Below, one piece after another: positions 1 through 8,049 of a stretch of DNA of 64,000 nt. The stretch covers positions 1 to 64,000 of the forward strand of contig JARRCM010000001.1 of NCBI GenBank assembly GCA_029982205.1, written 5' to 3'. Positions within the stretch are counted from its first letter, which is position 1. Each line of letters begins with the position of its first letter. The notes beneath the pieces are model-generated. The model saw nothing but the letters and a program-made list of their open reading frames with translations. It had not been told where the DNA came from and did no database searches. This DNA is from Thermosediminibacterales bacterium (GTDB taxonomy: Bacteria > Bacillota > Thermosediminibacteria > Koleobacterales > JARRCM01). The position numbers were made by a program, and so were the translations under genes.

Positions 1-308
1 TTTACTATGTATTCAAAAGCAGCTCTGCCGCACTTTGCCTGTACCTTTGCAAATTCGTAATCATCAGGCATATTGTTTAAAGAGTAAAGATTGATTTTGT
101 TGTTTTGGAAGTCTTCAATACATTGAATTACATTTATATCAAGGTCACAATTTACAATCGGTTTGACTTTTTTTATCACATTTATGTCTCCAAAAAGCAC
201 TGGTTTGCATTTTTTAAAAACGTCTTTGTTTTTAAGCAGTTTTAAGCATATTTCAGGGCCCGCTCCTGATGGATCGCCAATTGTTATCCCTATTACAGGT
301 ACTTGCAA
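1..308 (-). CDS. pdxA: PdxA-family 4-phosphate dehydrogenase, N-terminal part (cut by window edge)
   Basis: About 102 residues of the N-terminus are visible; the gene continues beyond base 1. The protein opens with VPVIGITIGDPSGAGPEI, the hallmark of the PdxA family (NAD-dependent, metal-dependent oxidation and decarboxylation of 4-phosphohydroxy-threonine or of four-carbon acid-sugar phosphates). A TGA in frame directly precedes the TTG at 308, and a GAGGTG site lies 6 nt upstream, so TTG is the start. It begins 16 nt after the LarA-like gene and is the last visible gene of the TctCBA operon. In catabolic loci such proteins are usually the PdxA2 type (threonate/erythronate phosphate dehydrogenase) rather than vitamin B6 enzymes; that assignment here is inferred from context. 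No DUF1537 kinase partner is visible. Confidence 0.85.
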   Translation of the reverse strand, partial: MQVPVIGITIGDPSGAGPEICLKLLKNKDVFKKCKPVLFGDINVIKKVKPIVNCDLDINVIQCIEDFQNNKINLYSLNNMPDDYEFAKVQAKCGRAAFEYIV

Positions 309-324
309 TCATATCACCTCAGTT

Positions 325-1593
325 CTAAAAAAGATTTCCATTTTTATCAAACTTTAGTTCTTCAGGTATTCCCACTATTTTTTGATATGAATTTTTTTCA
401 ACTTCTCTTAATAGGCTTTCTGAAACTTGTATCTGACCCAGGCTTAGAGTATTTTTAATCCTAACCATACGCACACTACTCTTATCTAAAATGTTGCATG
501 TTTTAATAGCTGCCTGTATAGCCTGTTTGTCGTTTTCTAAAACCATTGGTATTTTAACGCTTAAAGGGACTGTAGATGTTAAAGAATTAGGATATGTCTG
601 ATCAAACTTAAATTTCTCAAAAGCCCTTCTTGTAGTAAAATCTACAATCCCCAAACCATTTGCGTTGCCGTGAGACGTGTTTGTAATATCCAGCACAGAA
701 ATTCTTGTTATAGAAGGCCCGCCACTGGCATATGGCGTATGATACCTGCCTACAACATTAGTATCAAAACCTGTACCGCTTATGTCCTTGCCTATTTCAT
801 CAATTATTAACACATCTAAATTATCAAAATAAAGTTTTGGCGAAAGTTTCTTAGCTTTTTCCTGCAGTTCAGGTTCAATTAGTTCTATTTCGTAATTTTC
901 CAATACCTCTATCTGACATGTTTCATGGTAAGCGTTTTCCAGAACACCTACTCCAAAGATTAAGTTTGTCTTTTCTAAAGCAACTCGCGCAATAGCTGGA
1001 ATGTTTTCCGCCATTTTACCAAACCCCAGTTCATGGCATATATCTGCTCCTTTTTGTTTTCCCAATCCTATTGTAATCATCTTCATTAACCCGCTCTCAT
1101 ACTTGCCTCTAAAAGCCACATGGGGTTTTATTCTGTTAATTATAACTATTGCATCTGCTTCATAAGCATATTTATCAATAAATACCGGCAATCCATTTTC
1201 AGACTCTCCAACCTGAGCGACTTCCATCGTTGCACGAATAGGAGCACCTACGTAATTTTCAGTAATCCCCATGTCTATAAGTATGCTTTTCTGACCTTCC
1301 GCTGTCGCACCTCCATGACTTCCCATGGCTGGTACAATAAATGGATTTCCTCCTGCCTTTTTTATCTCACTAATTAAGGTCTTTACCATCAAAGGAAGAT
1401 TGCTTATCCCTCTACTTCCAACTGCCACAGCCACACTCTGGCCTTTTTTTATTTTTCTTAACACTTTTTTGGCATCCAGTTTTTTTATCAATTCTGACTC
1501 TACATTTTTTATAATCGGCCTTTCAAAACGCTGTTCTACTTTTACCATTTTTGGTATTTTGATATTATGTAAAAGTTTATCAATGGAATTCAA
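325..1593 (-). CDS. LarA-like nickel-pincer hydroxyacid racemase/epimerase (DUF2088 family)
   Basis: Product of 422 residues related to lactate racemase LarA, which interconverts 2-hydroxyacid epimers using a nickel pincer nucleotide attached to a lysine. Recognisable are a GSHGGAT segment with His93, an IKPH segment with His158, a GLMK segment with Lys171 and a His187 lying 16 residues later, the same Lys-to-His spacing as K184/H200 of LarA. Start: GGAGG lies 8 nt before TTG at 1593; a farther in-frame TTG at 1608 is directly against that ribosome site and is unlikely. It sits between the alcohol dehydrogenase and the PdxA-family gene, suggesting epimerisation of a hydroxyacid or sugar acid. 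Substrate unknown. No cofactor-synthesis genes (larB, larC, larE) are in the window, so they would have to lie elsewhere. Confidence 0.8.
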   Translation of the reverse strand: MNSIDKLLHNIKIPKMVKVEQRFERPIIKNVESELIKKLDAKKVLRKIKKGQSVAVAVGSRGISNLPLMVKTLISEIKKAGGNPFIVPAMGSHGGATAEGQKSILIDMGITENYVGAPIRATMEVAQVGESENGLPVFIDKYAYEADAIVIINRIKPHVAFRGKYESGLMKMITIGLGKQKGADICHELGFGKMAENIPAIARVALEKTNLIFGVGVLENAYHETCQIEVLENYEIELIEPELQEKAKKLSPKLYFDNLDVLIIDEIGKDISGTGFDTNVVGRYHTPYASGGPSITRISVLDITNTSHGNANGLGIVDFTTRRAFEKFKFDQTYPNSLTSTVPLSVKIPMVLENDKQAIQAAIKTCNILDKSSVRMVRIKNTLSLGQIQVSESLLREVEKNSYQKIVGIPEELKFDKNGNLF

Positions 1594-1617
1594 TAATATC
1601 GCCTCCAATGTTCAAAA

Positions 1618-2706
1618 CTATAGTTTTATGGCAACTCTTAAACATTCTGAACTTGTAGCTGCAAGGTTAAAGGCTTCTTCCCATTCATCCAAAGAAAACA
1701 CATGTGTTATTAATGGTTTAAGCTGTATTCTTCCTTTTGAAACAAGATAGATTGCTGTTTCCCAATCATAAGGCACCTGTGATATTTCACCTCTAACATC
1801 CAATTCTTTTACTATAATCTTATAAGTATCAACCGGGGCAACAATTCCTCCTCTAATACCTCCTCCAGCCCATAAAATTTTACCGCCTTTTCTTACTATA
1901 TCAAGCGATTCATCAATAGGATCAACTGAGCCTGTGTTTTCCAAAACGATATCCACTCCCATACCGTTGGTCAATTCAGCAACTTTTTCTCTTACATTTT
2001 CTTTTTCAACATTTATTATATAATCAGCTCCTAATTTTTTTGCCATAGGCAGCCTGAAAGGCTCATCCCTGTCTAAGCCTGTCATTATAATCGGCCCTGC
2101 GCCTATCGCTTTACAGACCTGCATAAGCAATATGCCTCTTGCGCCAGGCCCGAGAATAGCCACTGATTCTCCCGCTTTTACTCCCATACGAGTTATAACA
2201 CTGTGAACAGAACCTGCAGTAGGTTCCATCAGTACTGCTTCTTTTGGTGAAATGTTGTCTGGCAATTTATGTAACTGCATTTCCGGCCAGATTGTGTATT
2301 TTGCAAAACCTCCTCCTGTTACATAGTGAGCTCTACCCTCCATAGGTGGTATATTGATACAAATGTTGTATTTCCCTTCTCTGCAATTTGGACAGTAACC
2401 ACAATAAAAAGTAACTATTTCGCAAACCACCCTATCTCCAGGCTTAAATTTTGTAACTTCTTTACCAACATCTCTTACCACACCGACAATTTCATGACCC
2501 ATCACAACTTTCCTAGGGGCATTCTTGACTTTGCTCTTATCCTCAGCAGTCCATTTATGAATATCGCTTCCACATATACCGCAGTACTCTACCTCTATCA
2601 ACACATCTTTAGGTGCATATGGATTTTCCCCCAGTTGTGGGACTGATACTTCTTCTAATGTTATTTCGCCACTAGTATCCGTGACTAGAGCTTTCATGGT
2701 TTTCAT
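1618..2706 (-). CDS. Zinc-dependent medium-chain alcohol/polyol dehydrogenase
   Basis: Product of 362 residues of the medium-chain dehydrogenase superfamily, oxidising a secondary or primary alcohol with NAD(P). Catalytic zinc ligands are visible as CGICGSD (Cys45) and GHE (His71, Glu72). The structural zinc lobe has Cys102, Cys105, Cys108 and Cys116, and the Rossmann fold has a GPGARG turn near residue 187. An AGGAG site 9 nt before the ATG at 2706 fixes the start over the internal ATG three codons later. The nearest broad relatives are threonine, sorbitol and galactitol-type dehydrogenases. In this operon it likely oxidises a hydroxy group of the acid imported by TctABC or produced by the LarA-like enzyme. 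The substrate cannot be read from sequence. Confidence 0.85.
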   Translation of the reverse strand: MKTMKALVTDTSGEITLEEVSVPQLGENPYAPKDVLIEVEYCGICGSDIHKWTAEDKSKVKNAPRKVVMGHEIVGVVRDVGKEVTKFKPGDRVVCEIVTFYCGYCPNCREGKYNICINIPPMEGRAHYVTGGGFAKYTIWPEMQLHKLPDNISPKEAVLMEPTAGSVHSVITRMGVKAGESVAILGPGARGILLMQVCKAIGAGPIIMTGLDRDEPFRLPMAKKLGADYIINVEKENVREKVAELTNGMGVDIVLENTGSVDPIDESLDIVRKGGKILWAGGGIRGGIVAPVDTYKIIVKELDVRGEISQVPYDWETAIYLVSKGRIQLKPLITHVFSLDEWEEAFNLAATSSECLRVAIKL

Positions 2707-2718
2707 TAGTTATCACTC

Positions 2719-4236
2719 CTAACTCATGATTTTTTTTGGATTTTTAATCTTTTTAATAATATATGTAAACAATGGAGTTGACTGTAAAATTGAAAGCAAA
2801 GCTAGTGTCAATAACACAGCAGATATGGGGCTTTTTACAAATATAGACCAACTACCATGGCTTATTATTAAAGATTGATTCAAACTCACATCAAGCATAC
2901 GGCCTAATATAAGCCCTATTACCATAGGAGCTGTCGGCATTTTAATTTTGTCCATAAAATATCCTACAACTCCAAACCCAAACATTAAAAGAACATCAAA
3001 AAAACTGTTATTTATTGCAAAAGAGCCTATTACACAAAGAACCACTATTATAGGCGCTATAATTCTGTTGCTAACCATTGTTACATATATACTTGCTTTT
3101 GTAAAAATAAGCCCCACAAAAAACATAATTATAGTAGCAAATAATAAAGCCCATATTAATGTATATGTAACATCGGCATATTCAGTCATAAGAGTAGGCC
3201 CCGGCATGATTCCGTGAACCATCAAACCACCGATAAGAACAGCTGTAGTTGAACTTCCGGGTATCCCTAAGGTTAATGTAGGAATGAGTGCACCGCCAAC
3301 AACAGCATTATTAGCTGCCTCTGTAGCAGCTACTCCTTCGGGTATACCTGTCCCAAACTTATCTTTATCTTTGGAAAATCTTTTTGCTTCATTATAGGCA
3401 AACCAACAAGCCGTGTCTCCACCAGTACCGGGAATGATTCCTGTTATTACACCTATTATACTGGACCTAAAAATAGTAACAATTAATGGCTTTAATTCTT
3501 GTATTGTAGGTAAAATCCTCTCTTTAATAGGATCAATCTTGTGTTTTCCCCCTTCGTTTCCAATTGTTTCTATAAGCCTTATTGCTTGCGGAATGGAAAA
3601 CAGACCAATTAACGCAACTGTAAACGGTATTCCCGAAAAAAGATATATGTTTCCAAAAGTAAACCTTGGTGTCCCAGTTATTGGGTCCATCCCTACCATT
3701 GCCAATAAAAGACCTACAGCTCCAGATAAAAGCCCCATAATTGTTGAGCCTCTTGATAATGAAGCTATAATGGTCATACCCAGAACAGCTACAGAAAACA
3801 GCTCCACGGGCCCAAAATTCAAAGCTATTTGACCTAAAAGCGGTGCTACAGTAAGAAGAGCAATACTGCTTATCATTCCTCCTATAAATGAAGCAGTGAG
3901 AGAAATGCCAAAAGCTTTAGCAGCCTGGCCCTTCTGAGCCATAGGATAACCATCCAGAGTCGTAGCAGCTGCAGCAGGTGTCCCGGGAGTCTTTAAAAGT
4001 ATAGCAGCAATAGAACCTCCATACATAGCTCCCATATAAAGTGCTGCCATCATGCTTATGCCAGTAGCAGGATGTAAACCAAAAGTTAAAGGAAGAAGTA
4101 TTGCAATTGCCATAGTAGCCGACAAACCCGGCATTGCACCTACAAACAACCCTATTGCGGTTCCCAAAGCTATTGTTAACAGGTTTGAGATTTTTAAGAC
4201 ATTAACCAAACCATACAACAAATTTTGTACTATCAT
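2719..4236 (-). CDS. tctA: Tripartite tricarboxylate-type transporter, large membrane subunit TctA
   Basis: Product of 505 residues, almost entirely hydrophobic, with about 11-12 predicted membrane segments. It carries the glycine- and proline-rich signatures of TctA (GAMPGLSATMAIA near residue 32; LGIPGSSTTAVLIGG near 325), repeated in the two halves as expected of the family. It is the channel-forming subunit of a secondary, ion-driven carboxylate importer that takes its substrate from the binding protein TctC. The ATG is 8 nt behind AGGAGG, and the TctB stop codon lies just upstream. Family substrates include citrate, aromatic acids and other dicarboxylates; the one here is not determinable. 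Confidence 0.93.
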   Translation of the reverse strand: MIVQNLLYGLVNVLKISNLLTIALGTAIGLFVGAMPGLSATMAIAILLPLTFGLHPATGISMMAALYMGAMYGGSIAAILLKTPGTPAAAATTLDGYPMAQKGQAAKAFGISLTASFIGGMISSIALLTVAPLLGQIALNFGPVELFSVAVLGMTIIASLSRGSTIMGLLSGAVGLLLAMVGMDPITGTPRFTFGNIYLFSGIPFTVALIGLFSIPQAIRLIETIGNEGGKHKIDPIKERILPTIQELKPLIVTIFRSSIIGVITGIIPGTGGDTACWFAYNEAKRFSKDKDKFGTGIPEGVAATEAANNAVVGGALIPTLTLGIPGSSTTAVLIGGLMVHGIMPGPTLMTEYADVTYTLIWALLFATIIMFFVGLIFTKASIYVTMVSNRIIAPIIVVLCVIGSFAINNSFFDVLLMFGFGVVGYFMDKIKMPTAPMVIGLILGRMLDVSLNQSLIISHGSWSIFVKSPISAVLLTLALLSILQSTPLFTYIIKKIKNPKKIMS

Positions 4237-4248
4237 GCATTATTCCTC

Positions 4249-4710
4249 CTATGAAAAAAATCCCATCGGAATCGGCAAGTGCAAAAATTTAACAAACAAC
4301 AGGTAAACGAAAATTGTAAACCCTAATGATATTAATACTATATTTCTAATGCTTGTAGATTTTAAATACAAATATACGACTGCCAAATATAAAGGGGTTA
4401 CGATGAAGTATCCAACAGGTTTAATTGTAAATACATAAAGGCCTATTAATAATCCAAATATGAAAACCCTGAGAGAGTTTACATTTTTTTCTGTTTTATT
4501 TTTTTCTGTTTTGACGTTTTTTTTCGCATTTTTTATCAATTTGAAATAAGCTTCTATCACCATAGCAATAGATAATAAAATAACCACAGCAATTAGGAGC
4601 CTTGGGAATTGGTAGCCTTCTGGAGGTAAAGAAAAAGTTTTTATGTAAAAAATTATGGACAGGAGGATTGCTAGCAGCGCAGCTGCTATATATTTTAAAA
4701 AATCACTCAT
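4249..4710 (-). CDS. tctB: Tripartite tricarboxylate-type transporter, small membrane subunit TctB
   Basis: Product of 153 residues with four hydrophobic segments (about 8-24, 36-54, 85-105 and 112-145) and a lysine/asparagine-rich cytoplasmic loop around 60-82. Length and topology match the small subunit of the TctABC family (DUF1468), and it sits in the canonical place between binding protein and large subunit. It starts at ATG behind AAGGAGAGG. Family sequence conservation is weak, so the call rests on topology and gene order. Confidence 0.85.
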   Translation of the reverse strand: MSDFLKYIAAALLAILLSIIFYIKTFSLPPEGYQFPRLLIAVVILLSIAMVIEAYFKLIKNAKKNVKTEKNKTEKNVNSLRVFIFGLLIGLYVFTIKPVGYFIVTPLYLAVVYLYLKSTSIRNIVLISLGFTIFVYLLFVKFLHLPIPMGFFS

Positions 4711-4737
4711 TTATATACCTCTCCTTTTCAACTATCA

Positions 4738-4762
4738 GGAGAGGTTTTATCAAAACCTCTCC
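4738..4762 (-). other. Intercistronic hairpin between tctC and tctB
   Basis: Perfect 11-bp inverted repeat (GGAGAGGTTTT / AAAACCTCTCC, 3-nt centre) just after the tctC stop and before the tctB ribosome site. No U-run follows it on the minus strand, so it is not a simple terminator. It could protect the 3' end of the tctC message and raise binding-protein levels over the membrane subunits (inference). Confidence 0.6.
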
Positions 4763-4784
4763 CTCTAATTTTCCTACTTAGTTT

Positions 4785-5813
4785 TTATTTCTTGTATTGG
4801 TCTTTTATTTCATTCCAGATCTCTATAAACACTTTTTCTTGTTCTTCCAGGTATTTTCTGTATTCTTCTCCCAGTTTAATATCTATGTTCATTGCTCTTT
4901 CAGCAGCAGCTTTATTAAATTCTGAGTCTTTAGACATATCTTCTATTGCTTTTATCAGAGCTTCTCTAGCCTTATCAGGTATACCTTTTGGAGCGCTAAA
5001 CCCTCTGGAAGAACCTGACACAACATTGTAACCAAGCTCTTTCAATGTTGGAACATCAGGCAGCATAGGAGTTCTTTCCTCTGCAAACAAAGCTAAAGCC
5101 CTTAAATTGCCCGCTTTAATTTGGGGGTATGTAATTCCGAGATTGTTAAAGCTGGCGTCAATTTTTCCAGCCATTGCAGCCTGCCATGACGGGCCATCTC
5201 CCTGGAATGGCACCATTTCAAATTCTATTCCTGTTGCTTTCTCTACAATTAATGTTGTAAAAAAGTCATCTCCGCCTACCCCAGAGTTTCCAACCGTAAC
5301 TTGACCCGGGTTGTTTTTTGCATATTCCAGAAAATCGTTAATATCCTTAAATTTACTGTTTTTACTTACAACAATAATCCCCGGATCAGTAACGATATTG
5401 GCTAAAGGCTCAAAATCTTTTATGTTATAAGTAATTTCTTCATTCATAATATAGTTTGTCATTAGCATAGGTGTATTGGTAACACTAATTGTATAACCAT
5501 CGTTTTTGGCTTCATGAGCGAGCTGAGTCCATGCTATGGCTCCTGTAGCCCCGGGTATATACTGATTTATAAAGGTTACACCGAGAATTTTTTCTAAAAA
5601 CGGTTCACATAACTGAGCAAGTGCATCACTTCCACCACCGGGCTTAAAACCAATTAAGACTTTAATTGGTTTTGTGGGATAATCCGGCGTCTGTTGTTCC
5701 TGCTTCTGCTCTGTTTGTTCAGGCTTTGCTAATTCTTCAGTCTTTTGACTGCACGCCACAACAGATAACACAAGCAAAAGCACCAAAGCAATTAACAAAA
5801 ATTTCCTTAACAC
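4785..5813 (-). CDS. tctC: Tripartite tricarboxylate-type transporter substrate-binding lipoprotein TctC
   Basis: Product of 342 residues. The N-terminus is a lipoprotein signal (MLRK, a hydrophobic stretch, then LSVVAC with the lipidated Cys at 21), followed by an acidic/glutamine-rich linker. The mature domain is a TctC/Bug-type periplasmic-fold binding protein: YPTKPIKVLIGFKPGGGSDA near residue 45 and PGATGAIAW near 85 are family signatures. Start is GTG at 5813 behind AAAGGGGG. As first gene of the operon, downstream of a sigma-54 promoter, it should be the most highly expressed member. The ligand is likely a carboxylate. Confidence 0.93.
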   Translation of the reverse strand: MLRKFLLIALVLLLVLSVVACSQKTEELAKPEQTEQKQEQQTPDYPTKPIKVLIGFKPGGGSDALAQLCEPFLEKILGVTFINQYIPGATGAIAWTQLAHEAKNDGYTISVTNTPMLMTNYIMNEEITYNIKDFEPLANIVTDPGIIVVSKNSKFKDINDFLEYAKNNPGQVTVGNSGVGGDDFFTTLIVEKATGIEFEMVPFQGDGPSWQAAMAGKIDASFNNLGITYPQIKAGNLRALALFAEERTPMLPDVPTLKELGYNVVSGSSRGFSAPKGIPDKAREALIKAIEDMSKDSEFNKAAAERAMNIDIKLGEEYRKYLEEQEKVFIEIWNEIKDQYKK

Positions 5814-5871
5814 TAAAATTCCCCCTTTAATTTTTAATTTATTTATTAATTAAGTTGTACATTAATATCTA

Positions 5872-5887
5872 TGCAACTCCTGTACCA
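5872..5887 (-). promoter_or_regulatory. Sigma-54 (-24/-12) promoter for tctC operon
   Basis: On the minus strand the sequence is TGGTACAGGAGTTGCA, matching the sigma-54 consensus TGGCAC-N5-TTGCA with exact GG-to-GC spacing. Transcription would start about 12 bp downstream, near 5860, leaving about a 45-nt leader before tctC. The adjacent gene encodes a sigma-54-dependent activator. Confidence 0.8.
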
Positions 5888-5933
5888 TATATTAATAAAA
5901 AGTCTAGAAACCTTAATCCAAACAAAATCGTTG

Positions 5934-5962
5934 CAAAAAAAAACAGCCAATATGGCTTTTTG
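5934..5962 (-). terminator. Rho-independent terminator of the sigma-54 activator gene
   Basis: Minus-strand hairpin AGCCA/TGGCT with flanking A and T tracts, followed by an uninterrupted T-run (A-run 5935-5943 on the plus strand), about 35 nt beyond the activator stop codon. It separates the activator from the sigma-54 promoter of tctC. Confidence 0.75.
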
Positions 5963-5995
5963 AAACATTTGTTGCATACTGCATCGGTTTTAGGC

Positions 5996-7900
5996 TTACA
6001 TGTTTTTTAATTTTCTCCAAATAGTTGTTCTGTTAATCCCCAAAAGCCTTGCTGCTTTTGAAACATTGTTATTGGTTTGTTTTAGAGCACTCCTTATAGC
6101 CATTACTTCTATCTCTTTTAATGTTTTTAATGTCGAAATTTCATCTGATATCAAGTTCGTTTTTATAACATTTTTGCCTTCTTCCTCTTCTTTACCCATT
6201 GTTTTCAAATGTTTTACATCTATGTATTCTTCCTCTATAAAAGCTACTATTCTTTCGATTATACTTTTAAGTTCCCTTACATTTCCTTTATATTCATAGT
6301 TAATAAGCAGATTCTTGGCTTCTTGAGTTATACCTCTTATTTTTTTGTTCATTTTTTTTGAATAAAGGTCAATAAAATAATCCGTAAGAACAGGAATATC
6401 TTCTATCCTTTGTCTTAAAGGGGGAAGTTTAAGAGTTAAGATATTCAACCTATAATACAGGTCTTTTCTGAACTTCTTTTCTTTTATATCCTGCTGCAGT
6501 TTCTTGTTTGTAGAAGCAATTATCCTTACATCAACGGGAATTACTCTATCATCTCCGATTCTCATAACTTCTTTTTCTTGAATAACCCTCAAAAGTCTTG
6601 ATTGCAAATTTAACGGCATATCCCCGATTTCATCCAAGAAAATCGTACCTGTATGTGCCAATTCAAAAAGGCCTGGCTTCCCACCTTTTCTAGCTCCTGT
6701 AAAAGCCCCTTCAGCATATCCAAAAAGCTCGCTTTCCAATAAATTTTCAGGTAATGCTGCACAATTTATAGCAACAAACGGCCCTTTTTTCCTTGAACTG
6801 AAATTATGAATACTATGTGCAAACAATTCTTTTCCTGTTCCGGTTTCTCCTAAAATTAACACCGTAGAATCAAGTGCGGCATATTTTTGGGCCTGTTTTA
6901 TTTTGTCTTCCATTACACAACTTTTATAAACTATATCACTAAAATCGTATTTAGCCACAAGACCTTTTTTGTATGTTTCTCTTCGAATTTTCTGTTCTAA
7001 TTTTTGTATTTTCGTGACATCCTGAAATGTCGCAACTGCACCTTCTACTTTTCCGTCTACTATAATTGGAACTCTATGAGTTGCAATAACTGTTTCACCC
7101 ACTTTTTGCAGCTCCTCTAATTGAGGTTTGCCGTTTTTTAAAACCTCAATCAGCTTCGTATTTTTTATAACTTCCTTGACATGTTTACCTATCAATTTTT
7201 TATCTTCTCCAAAAATATTAGTAGCCATTTTGTTCATTAGGGTAATATATCCTTTTGAATCAACAGCAATTATTCCATCATGAATAAAATCCATTATTAT
7301 TTGAAATCTTTTTGTTTTTGCCCTTTCTCTTCGCCTAATATTAAGCACCCTATAAGCTTCATTGATAGAAGAAATAATCGCTTCTTTACCAGAGGTAATA
7401 AGCCGTCCGCTTAGCCCCATTTCCCTTACTGTTTTTATCCCTATAGTATCACCTACAAACTCTTTCACGCCTTTAGATGCCAGTTCATAAACCTGTCTGG
7501 GCGCTTTGTCTTCATCAGTAAAGACAACTTTATAAAGTTTTAAATTTAAAACCTCAGTCAATGTCTCAATACCAAAAATAACGTTTTCATATCCCACTAT
7601 TCCTATTGGGCCTTTATATCCAATGAGGCCTTTAAATGCTCGTAGTATATCGAAGGCATTGACATTAATTTCAACTACAGGAATTTTTACTTCTTCTTTA
7701 ATAGCTTGGTATGTACCTCCTCGACTGATAATAACTTCAGCCCCTTTTTCCTCTGCCTCTTTAGCAATTTTAACTGCTTCGCTTAAATTTCCCAAAACAA
7801 CATCTACTTTAAAATCATTAGATTTTACCACTTCTCTAGCCGTTTCCTCAAGTTTTTTAAAAGGAGCAATCAAGAGTATACTATTCATGCTACCGACCAT
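5996..7900 (-). CDS. Sigma-54-dependent transcriptional activator with PrpR-type sensor domain
   Basis: Product of 634 residues. Domains in order: PrpR_N-like sensor (about 5-185), PAS domain (about 195-300), AAA+ sigma-54 interaction domain (about 320-555) with Walker A GETGTGKE at 351-358, GAFTGA loop at 398-403 and Walker B GTIFLDEIGD at 418-427, then a Fis-type helix-turn-helix at the C-terminus (KAARLLGINRTTIWRKL). The start is ATG at 7900: AGGAGG lies 9 nt upstream, while the farther ATG at 7924 would bury that site inside the gene. It should open the -24/-12 promoter at 5872-5887 in response to a small-molecule inducer sensed by the N-terminal domain. Inducer unknown; the PAS domain may add a second input. 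Confidence 0.93.
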   Translation of the reverse strand: MVGSMNSILLIAPFKKLEETAREVVKSNDFKVDVVLGNLSEAVKIAKEAEEKGAEVIISRGGTYQAIKEEVKIPVVEINVNAFDILRAFKGLIGYKGPIGIVGYENVIFGIETLTEVLNLKLYKVVFTDEDKAPRQVYELASKGVKEFVGDTIGIKTVREMGLSGRLITSGKEAIISSINEAYRVLNIRRRERAKTKRFQIIMDFIHDGIIAVDSKGYITLMNKMATNIFGEDKKLIGKHVKEVIKNTKLIEVLKNGKPQLEELQKVGETVIATHRVPIIVDGKVEGAVATFQDVTKIQKLEQKIRRETYKKGLVAKYDFSDIVYKSCVMEDKIKQAQKYAALDSTVLILGETGTGKELFAHSIHNFSSRKKGPFVAINCAALPENLLESELFGYAEGAFTGARKGGKPGLFELAHTGTIFLDEIGDMPLNLQSRLLRVIQEKEVMRIGDDRVIPVDVRIIASTNKKLQQDIKEKKFRKDLYYRLNILTLKLPPLRQRIEDIPVLTDYFIDLYSKKMNKKIRGITQEAKNLLINYEYKGNVRELKSIIERIVAFIEEEYIDVKHLKTMGKEEEEGKNVIKTNLISDEISTLKTLKEIEVMAIRSALKQTNNNVSKAARLLGINRTTIWRKLKNM

Positions 7901-8005
7901 CTCTCTTTTCCTCCTATATTCCATTCTCTTTTCTGAAAATACACAACAATTTTGTTTGATATATTTCTATAAATATCTGAAAACACCTTTTATTCCTGGC
8001 ACACA

Positions 8006-8038
8006 AAAAAACTCCCACTATAACTAAGTAGGAGTTTT
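8006..8038 (-). terminator. Terminator after aldehyde:ferredoxin oxidoreductase gene
   Basis: AAAACTCC/GGAGTTTT stem, extended after one mismatch by ACT/AGT, with a run of T on the minus strand directly beyond. It lies 12 nt past the stop codon of the oxidoreductase and just before the activator gene. Confidence 0.8.
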
Positions 8039-8049
8039 ACATAACAATT

